Shown here: positions 6,336 to 11,017 of the stretch, in pieces | Position numbering within the stretch: the first letter of the stretch is position 1 | Layout of the letters: each line of letters begins with the position of its first letter | Origin: Oleiagrimonas sp964566965 | GTDB lineage: Bacteria; Pseudomonadota; Gammaproteobacteria; Xanthomonadales; Rhodanobacteraceae | NCBI GenBank assembly: GCA_964566965.1 | Contig: CAZMKO010000078.1 | Location: 1-11,017, forward strand | DNA length: 11,017 nucleotides | Reading direction: 5' to 3' | Notes under the pieces: generated by a model | Seen by the model: the letters and a program-made list of their open reading frames with translations, nothing else | Told to the model about the DNA's origin: nothing | Database searches by the model: none | Translations under genes and position numbers: made by a program

Positions 6336-6447
6336 AGTGACGGCGGCGACCGGCGCAGCGCCGCCGTGGTGTGGGGCCGCGAGCGAGCGCGGGCCGTCTG
6401 CCGGCCCGGCCCGGACGGGACGGCCCCGCGCACCCGAGGCACTCCAC

Positions 6448-7536
6448 TCACCAGCCGTGAATACCGGCGCGGCTGCCCAGGATCTTGTCCAGCACGTCCG
6501 GCGCGTATTCGAACGAATCGAAGTACAGGTGCTCCCCGGGCAGGCCGGCATCGGCGAAACTGCGCCGGCCGGCATCGATCAGGGCCGGCGGACCGCACAT
6601 GTAGACGTCGTGGTCGGACAAGTCCGGCCAGTCCTCCAGCACCGCCTCATGCACGAAGCCCGGACGCATGCCGGCCGCGACGGCGTGTTCACGGTCGGAG
6701 ATGACCGGGGTGAAGGACAGCGTCGGCGTCTCGCGGGCCCAGTGCTCGGGCAACTCGCGCAGGTACAGGTCGGCGACGGTGCGCGCGCCCCAATAGAAGC
6801 GCATCGGACGGCGCGTGCCCAGATGCAGGAAATGCTCGATGAGCGCCTTCACCGGGCCGAAACCGGTGCCGCCGGCGACCAGGATCATGGGCCGCTCGGC
6901 ATCCTCGCGCGGCACAAACGTGCCGCTGGGGCCCTCGATGATCAGATCGTCACCCACGTCCAGCTCGTGGAATACCCACGAGGTGAAGCCGCCACCGGCC
7001 ACATGGCGCACGTGCACTTCCAGCTCCTCGCCCAGGTGCGGAGCCCGCGCCAACGAGAACGCGCGCCGCTTGCCGTCGTCCAGCAAGACCTCGATGTACT
7101 GGCCGGCCATCCAGCGCAACGGGCGTTCATCCGGTACCGGCGCCAGGCGCAAACGGATCACGTCCGGTGCCAGCCGGTCACGGGCCACCACCGTCACCCG
7201 CATCCGGCGGTGCGGCATGTCCTCCACCGAACGCACTTCGCGCACCTCGAGCAACAGGTCGCTGTCGGGCACCGCCTGACACAGCAACGCGGCATGCCGC
7301 GCCTGCTCGGCGGCGCTCAACGCGGTTGGCGGCCGGTGCGGATAACTGAATGTGCCTTCCAGCACCGTGGCCTTGCAGCTGCCGCACAGCCCGGCCCGAC
7401 ACGAATACGGCAAGGCCAGGCCGGCGCGCTGGGCCGCATCCAGCACGGTTTCCCCCTCGGCCACCTCGAAACGATGCCCGCTGGCCTTGAGCGTCACGGT
7501 GTAGGCCACGTCGGCTCCTGCACGAAAAGCGCTCAT
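6448..7536 (-). CDS. [2Fe-2S]/FAD-dependent NAD(P)H oxidoreductase (AscD/phenol-hydroxylase-reductase type)
   Basis: This 362-residue protein passes electrons from NAD(P)H through FAD to a plant-type [2Fe-2S] centre. The N-terminal ferredoxin domain carries the cluster ligands Cys46, Cys51, Cys54 (CRAGLCGSC) and Cys86 (LLCQA). The FAD-binding barrel has RAFSLA (158-163) and the nucleotide domain has LVAGGTGFGPVKALIEH (219-235) and YMCGPPALI (312-320). Homologues are often called CDP-6-deoxy-delta-3,4-glucoseen reductase (AscD), but no dideoxysugar gene is near, so the partner is unknown. I start at the ATG at 7536, just before the ferredoxin domain. A TTG at 7563 is possible but adds nine residues without family support. 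It diverges from the YdiI-type thioesterase gene and ends in the structured gap. Confidence 0.88.
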   Translation of the reverse strand: MSAFRAGADVAYTVTLKASGHRFEVAEGETVLDAAQRAGLALPYSCRAGLCGSCKATVLEGTFSYPHRPPTALSAAEQARHAALLCQAVPDSDLLLEVREVRSVEDMPHRRMRVTVVARDRLAPDVIRLRLAPVPDERPLRWMAGQYIEVLLDDGKRRAFSLARAPHLGEELEVHVRHVAGGGFTSWVFHELDVGDDLIIEGPSGTFVPREDAERPMILVAGGTGFGPVKALIEHFLHLGTRRPMRFYWGARTVADLYLRELPEHWARETPTLSFTPVISDREHAVAAGMRPGFVHEAVLEDWPDLSDHDVYMCGPPALIDAGRRSFADAGLPGEHLYFDSFEYAPDVLDKILGSRAGIHGW

Positions 7537-7569
7537 TGTCGCGCGTGACGCGGATTGCCACAACGTTGC

Positions 7570-7602
7570 CGCGGCGCGCGACGGCGCACGGCACGCGCCG
7601 CG
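7570..7602. repeat. Perfect 9-bp inverted repeat between divergent genes
   Basis: CGCGGCGCG (7570-7578) and CGCGCCGCG (7594-7602) are separated by 15 bp, in the 111-bp gap between the divergent reductase and thioesterase genes. The position suits an operator or a leader hairpin. GC-only repeats of this size also arise readily by chance in such DNA. Confidence 0.3.
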
Positions 7603-7612
7603 ATGGTGCCGT

Positions 7613-7618
7613 TATCAT
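7613..7618 (+). promoter_or_regulatory. Possible -10 element of the YdiI-type thioesterase gene
   Basis: TATCAT matches the -10 consensus at 5 of 6 positions and would place the transcript start near 7625, about 23 nt before the ATG. No -35 hexamer of any quality lies 16-18 bp upstream; that stretch is the right arm of the 9-bp inverted repeat. Confidence 0.3.
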
Positions 7619-7647
7619 GGAGCCTCCCCACCACGGAATACCTCCGC

Positions 7648-8088
7648 ATGCCTTTGTGGAACCAGCCTCCCGACCTCGACGCCCTCAATGCCTCCAGCAA
7701 GGGCACGCTGATGGAGGGGCTGGACATCCGCTTCGACGCCTGTGGTGAGGACTGGTTGCGCGCCAGCATGCCGGTGGACCGGCGCACCCACCAGCCGTTC
7801 GGGTTGCTGCATGGCGGCGCGTCGGTGGCCCTGGCCGAAACCGTGGGCAGCACCGCCGCCCTGCTCACGCTGGACACCGGGCGCGAATTGGCCGTGGGCC
7901 TGGACATCAATGCCAATCACCTGCGCGGCGTGCGCGAGGGCCGGGTGCACGCCGAGGCGCGTGCCGTGCACGTGGGCCGCAGCACCCAAGTGTGGCAGAT
8001 CCACATCCGCGACGATGCCGGGCGCGCGATCTGCCTCTCGCGCCTGACCATGGCGGTGGTACCACGCCGCGCCGTAATGCCAGGCTGA
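7648..8088 (+). CDS. YdiI/MenI-type hotdog thioesterase
   Basis: This 146-residue acyl-CoA thioesterase of the hotdog superfamily aligns along its whole length with E. coli YdiI (MenI, 1,4-dihydroxy-2-naphthoyl-CoA hydrolase) and EntH as I recall them. Shared features are MPVDRRTHQPFGLLHGGASVALAE (41-64), VGLDINANHLRGVREGRV (83-100) and STQVWQIHI (112-120). Glu64 is the expected catalytic base; Gln49 and His55 of QPFGLLHGG are in place. The ATG at 7648 is chosen because MPLWNQPPDLDALN matches the family's N terminus (W at position 4, then LDALN); the open frame reaches farther upstream without homology. The related order makes ubiquinone rather than menaquinone as far as I know, so a naphthoyl-CoA role is unlikely, and the substrate may be another aryl- or acyl-CoA. 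The DedA gene follows 91 nt later. Confidence 0.92.
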   Translation: MPLWNQPPDLDALNASSKGTLMEGLDIRFDACGEDWLRASMPVDRRTHQPFGLLHGGASVALAETVGSTAALLTLDTGRELAVGLDINANHLRGVREGRVHAEARAVHVGRSTQVWQIHIRDDAGRAICLSRLTMAVVPRRAVMPG

Positions 8089-8179
8089 CCGCGCGCCCCG
8101 CGGCCGGAACACGCAGCCGGTTCCGATCCGTGGGAAGATAGCTCCTTTTTTCCGTCCCGTTACTTCACCACCACGCGAC

Positions 8180-8815
8180 ATGGACCTCCTCACGCAACTG
8201 GTCACCTACTTTGCCCAGCACGGCTACATCGCCGTGTTGCTGGCATTGCTGCTGTGCAGCGTGGGCGCGCCGTTGCCGGAGGACATCACCCTGGTCGCCG
8301 GCGGCGTGATCGCGGGCCTGGGCTACGCGAACGTGCATCTGATGTTCCTGCTGGCACTGTTCGGCGTGCTGGCCGGCGACCTGACGATGTTTGCGCTGGG
8401 GCATCATTTCGGCGCACGCATCCTGCGCTGGCGCTGGGTGTCGCGGCTGCTGACCCCGAAGCGCTTCGCCTTGGTGCAGAAAAAATTCGAGCAATACGGC
8501 AATCGCCTGTTGTTCACCTCGCGGTTCCTGCCGGGCATGCGCACCGCCGTATTCATCACCGCCGGGCTGACCCACCGCGTGTCGGTATGGCGATTTTTGC
8601 TGTTCGACGGCATCGCCGCACTGGTCAGCGTGCCGGTGTGGGTGTACCTGGGCTATTTCGGCGCCAACAACCACGACTGGCTGCTGAAGTGGCTGCACCG
8701 CGGCCAGACCGGCCTGTGGATCGCCTTCGGAATCCTGCTGGCGGTGGCCGCCGCCTGGTGGTGGTACCGCCGCCGCCAACGCCGCCACGACGCCTCGGAA
8801 GCGGCCACCGACTGA
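8180..8815 (+). CDS. DedA-family inner-membrane protein
   Basis: This 211-residue polytopic protein belongs to the DedA/SNARE-associated family, whose members are thought to be lipid scramblases or transporters, for example for undecaprenyl phosphate in some species. Hydrophobic segments lie at about 17-45, 53-75, 136-160 and 177-196, and re-entrant stretches flank the conserved loops. The first loop reads GAPLPEDI (29-36) with acidic Glu34 and Asp35. The second reads SRFLPGMRTAVFITAG (114-129) with Arg115 and Arg121, six residues apart as in the essential arginine pair of E. coli YqjA. The C terminus is strongly basic (WWWYRRRQRRHD), fitting a cytoplasmic tail. The ATG at 8180 has no clear Shine-Dalgarno sequence. 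The substrate cannot be read from sequence. Confidence 0.9.
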   Translation: MDLLTQLVTYFAQHGYIAVLLALLLCSVGAPLPEDITLVAGGVIAGLGYANVHLMFLLALFGVLAGDLTMFALGHHFGARILRWRWVSRLLTPKRFALVQKKFEQYGNRLLFTSRFLPGMRTAVFITAGLTHRVSVWRFLLFDGIAALVSVPVWVYLGYFGANNHDWLLKWLHRGQTGLWIAFGILLAVAAAWWWYRRRQRRHDASEAATD

Positions 8816-8864
8816 TAGTCGGCGGCGATCGAACGTTGTCGCAAGCGCCGAGACGCGGTACGGC

Positions 8865-9773
8865 TCACCCCACGCGCGGTACCTGCAACGCCGGCTCGAC
8901 CAGCCAGTGGTCCAGCAGCAGGAAGGCGAACAACGCCATCAGGTAGACGATGGAATAACCGAACACCTTCATGGCGAAACGTGCATCCGGTGGCCGGATC
9001 AGGCGCACCGCGTAATACAGAAACCCGCCGCCGAGCACCAGCGCGCCGCCCAGGTAAAGCAGGCCACTCATGCCGGTCAGATACGGCAGCACCGACACCA
9101 GCAGCAACAGCACGGTGTAGAACAGCACATGCCAGGCGGTATAGGGAATACCGTGAGTCACCGGCAGCATGGGAATGCCCGCGTTGGCATAGTCGTCGCG
9201 GCGGAAGATCGCCAGGGCCCAGAAGTGTGGCGGCGTCCACACGAAGATGATCAGGCACAGCAGCAACGCGTACGGATCCAGCGTACCGGTCACCGCCGTC
9301 CACCCCAGAATCGGCGGCACCGCGCCGGCCAGACCGCCGATGACGATGTTCTGCGATGTGGCACGTTTCAGGAAGGCGGTATAGATCAGCGCATAGCCGA
9401 TCAGGCCGGCAAAAGTCAGGACCGCGGTCAGCACGTTGACCAGCAACGCCAGGATCAGCATCGAGACGACGCCGATCACCAACGCGAAAGTGAACACCTG
9501 CGGCGCCGACAGTTTCCCGGCCGCCAGCGGACGGCGCGAGGTGCGCGCCATGACCTTGTCGATGCGCCGGTCAATGAGATGGTTGAACGCCGCGGCCGAA
9601 CTCGACGCCAGCCAGATGCCGAGAGTGCCGAACAGCAACGGGCGCCAACCCGGCACGCCGATCGCCGGCGGCGTCACGTTCACGGCAAGAAACATCCCGA
9701 TGACGGCACAAAACACCAGCAGCGCGACGATACGCGGCTTGGTCAGCTCCCAGTATTCGGCGAAATGGACCAT
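8865..9773 (-). CDS. cyoE: Heme O synthase (protoheme IX farnesyltransferase)
   Basis: CyoE/CtaB is an integral membrane prenyltransferase of the UbiA superfamily that attaches a farnesyl group to protoheme IX to make heme O. The 302 residues are the usual length. The diphosphate/Mg-binding motif NHLIDRRID (Asn64, Asp68, Asp72) is followed by the MARTSRRPL segment (75-83). The second conserved loop, WTPPHFWALAIFRRDDY (179-195), is intact. About nine hydrophobic helices are visible. It lies 33 nt downstream of ctaA on the same strand, so the two are probably co-transcribed and act in sequence: heme O made here is the substrate of CtaA. Because it pairs with ctaA, the name ctaB would serve equally well. 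Confidence 0.96.
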   Translation of the reverse strand: MVHFAEYWELTKPRIVALLVFCAVIGMFLAVNVTPPAIGVPGWRPLLFGTLGIWLASSSAAAFNHLIDRRIDKVMARTSRRPLAAGKLSAPQVFTFALVIGVVSMLILALLVNVLTAVLTFAGLIGYALIYTAFLKRATSQNIVIGGLAGAVPPILGWTAVTGTLDPYALLLCLIIFVWTPPHFWALAIFRRDDYANAGIPMLPVTHGIPYTAWHVLFYTVLLLLVSVLPYLTGMSGLLYLGGALVLGGGFLYYAVRLIRPPDARFAMKVFGYSIVYLMALFAFLLLDHWLVEPALQVPRVG

Positions 9774-9806
9774 CAGGCAGGCTACGATTCAGGATAATCG
9801 GACATG

Positions 9807-10997
9807 TTAACCGGTTTGCATCGGACGATCGTCCCGGAACGTCGGCACCGGCAAGCGAGGCTGCATCCGGGCCAACGCCGCCAGCAGCGAAAACAGCAGC
9901 AGCGCCGCCATGCCGTTGTGCGCCGTCGCCACCGGCAGGGGCAAGCCGAAATGCACGTTGCTGACACCCAAGGCGACCTGGGCCAACAGGGCCAGAAGGA
10001 TACCCAGGGCGAAGCCGCGCAGGCCGGCACGCGCCACGCGCCAGGCCAGCCATCCCAGGTAGACAAACACCACCGCGGCGCCGATGCGGTGCACCATCTG
10101 GATCGCGGTGCGTGCCGGCGCGTCCAGTACGCCGCCCTCGAAATTCACGCCGATGCCGCGCCAGATGATGAACCCCTGGTGGTAGTCGGCCGGCGGCCAC
10201 CATTGTCCCAGGCACTGCGGGAACGCGCTGTCGCCGACACCACAGGCCAGCGCCGCATAATTGGTGCTGGTCCAACCGCCCAGGAAAATCTGGCAGCCCA
10301 GCAGCACGATGCCCAGCACCACGAAACGGCGCAATCCGGCGTGGCGGTCATCGTCGGCACCCAGCGGCGTGAAGCGCAACGCCACCCAGGCGATCAACGC
10401 GAACGTGGCCATGCCGCCCAGCAGGTGGCCGGTTACCACGATGGGTTTCAGCAACAGGGTTACCGTCCACATGCCCAGCATGGCCTGGAAGATGATCAGG
10501 CCCAGCGCCAGCACCGCCACGCGCCACGGCCCGGTACGCGTCAGCCGGGCCGCGACCACCAGCGGCACCATGATCGCCAGCACACCGAGGATCGTCGACA
10601 GCACGCGTTCGCCACCGATGTACAGTGCGGTCCCGACGGCCGCGGCGAGGGCCGCACCGATCACGCTCCAGCGTGCCTTCGGTCGCGACCAGGTGGCCAG
10701 CAGCGCCAGGGCCAGCACCAGCACGCCCAGGGTGCCGGCGATCATGCGGTGCACCTGCTCGCGCCAGGCCTTGTGCGCCTCGAACGGCCGCTGCGGGAAC
10801 GTGGCGTCGGCCAGCGCAACCTGGTGTGGCAGCTGGGGCCAGGTCGCCTGCCCGTAACAGGTCGGCCAATCCGGACACGACAATCCGGCGTCGGACAGGC
10901 GCACGAAGGCGCCAAAAATGACCACGCAGAACGCGAACAGGGCGGCAAACCAGGCCAGGCGGGCCAACCCGGACAGACGGCGACGCTCGGGATTCAT
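9807..10997 (-). CDS. ctaA: Heme A synthase CtaA (COX15 family), with extra membrane segment
   Basis: CtaA oxidises the C8 methyl of heme O to a formyl group, giving heme A for aa3-type cytochrome oxidase. Four candidate heme-ligand histidines are present: His83 (HRMIAG), His191 (TGHLLGG), His303 (VHRIGA) and His360 (AHNGMAA). Two Cys pairs of the periplasmic loops are also there: Cys41/Cys47 (CPDWPTC) and Cys252/Cys262. At 396 residues it is longer than the roughly 310-360 of Bacillus and Pseudomonas types. The first two histidines are 108 residues apart, against 63 in B. subtilis CtaA (His60, His123). The extra stretch (about 107-152) looks like two added hydrophobic helices. The start is the ATG at 10997, which overlaps the preceding stop (TGATG) and has AAGGTG upstream. 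Confidence 0.95.
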   Translation of the reverse strand: MNPERRRLSGLARLAWFAALFAFCVVIFGAFVRLSDAGLSCPDWPTCYGQATWPQLPHQVALADATFPQRPFEAHKAWREQVHRMIAGTLGVLVLALALLATWSRPKARWSVIGAALAAAVGTALYIGGERVLSTILGVLAIMVPLVVAARLTRTGPWRVAVLALGLIIFQAMLGMWTVTLLLKPIVVTGHLLGGMATFALIAWVALRFTPLGADDDRHAGLRRFVVLGIVLLGCQIFLGGWTSTNYAALACGVGDSAFPQCLGQWWPPADYHQGFIIWRGIGVNFEGGVLDAPARTAIQMVHRIGAAVVFVYLGWLAWRVARAGLRGFALGILLALLAQVALGVSNVHFGLPLPVATAHNGMAALLLFSLLAALARMQPRLPVPTFRDDRPMQTG

Positions 10998-11017
10998 CAG
11001 CGGATCACCTTGTGCAG
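10997..11017 (-). CDS. C-terminal end of an upstream gene in the cta operon, partial
   Basis: Read on the minus strand, the last six codons in the window give LHKVIR followed by TGA, and that stop shares one base with the ctaA ATG. A TGATG junction with a Shine-Dalgarno sequence placed inside the preceding frame is typical of translational coupling, so a co-oriented gene probably ends here. In related genomes small transmembrane or SURF1-like genes precede ctaA, but six residues cannot identify this one. Confidence 0.4.
   Translation of the reverse strand: MHKVIR
11006..11011 (-). promoter_or_regulatory. Ribosome binding site of ctaA
   Basis: AAGGTG on the minus strand lies 8 nt before the ctaA ATG, inside the last codons of the upstream gene. 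It confirms the start at 10997. Confidence 0.7.

Larger units (their letters stand above)
6203..6447. other. Structured, gene-free gap between convergent genes
   Basis: This 245-bp gap lies between the rhodanese gene and the reductase gene. It holds the rhodanese terminator (6268-6305), a palindrome CGTGACG-AG-CGTCACG (6320-6335), a 7-bp inverted repeat (CGGCGGC 6341-6347 with GCCGCCG 6360-6366), and an 8-bp inverted repeat (GGGCCGTC 6391-6398 with GACGGCCC 6419-6426). The last two lack T-runs on either strand. I see no convincing open reading frame or promoter here. Confidence 0.6.

Noticed and set aside
8105..8151. Terminator after the YdiI-type thioesterase gene (hairpin CGGAAC/GTTCCG and a run of six T at 8146-8151)
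   Set aside because: The 6-bp stem ends 20 nt before the T-run, and the sequence just before the T-run forms no stable stem, so it does not make a normal intrinsic terminator.
8816..8864. Bidirectional terminator between dedA and cyoE
   Set aside because: Only short GC stems (4-5 bp) are available and there is no T-run on either strand.

Overview
The window reads as ordinary chromosome from a GC-rich gammaproteobacterium, most likely order Lysobacterales (Xanthomonadales; a Xanthomonas/Lysobacter/Luteimonas/Rhodanobacter relative). The grounds are the high GC content, the protein families present, very short or absent 5' leaders at some genes, and a block of GGGACYC-type heptanucleotide repeats of a kind I recall from that order. 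I cannot name the species.

Layout from left to right. 1-1214 (+): the 3' two thirds of uvrD (DNA helicase II), carrying an in-frame insert built from ten 7-bp repeats. 1280-4550 (-): a tightly packed heme cluster, hemD-hemX-hemY, without hemC next to it. 4619-6202 (+): a stand-alone YiiD-type thioesterase, a small lipoprotein of unknown function, and a membrane-anchored rhodanese (YibN type) with its own good sigma70-like promoter and a textbook intrinsic terminator. 6203-6447: a gene-free, structured GC-rich gap between convergent genes. 6448-7536 (-): a soluble [2Fe-2S]/FAD/NAD(P)H reductase. 7648-8815 (+): a YdiI/MenI-type hotdog thioesterase and a DedA-family membrane protein. 8865-10997 (-): cyoE/ctaB (heme O synthase) and ctaA (heme A synthase), with the last codons of a further co-oriented gene at the right edge.

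How the genes fit together: five of the twelve complete or near-complete genes concern heme. HemD closes the tetrapyrrole ring, HemX and HemY are membrane accessory proteins conserved beside it, and CyoE and CtaA turn protoheme into heme O and then heme A for an aa3-type oxidase. The cell is therefore probably aerobic. The two thioesterases belong to different hotdog subfamilies and are not in one operon.

I found no phage, CRISPR, toxin-antitoxin, secretion or biosynthetic system, and no tRNA or rRNA. The most unusual item is the repeat element translated inside the uvrD reading frame. Next are a CtaA with about 45 extra residues between its first two heme-ligand histidines, and an identical -10-like hexamer placed exactly 6 nt before both the hemD and hemX start codons.
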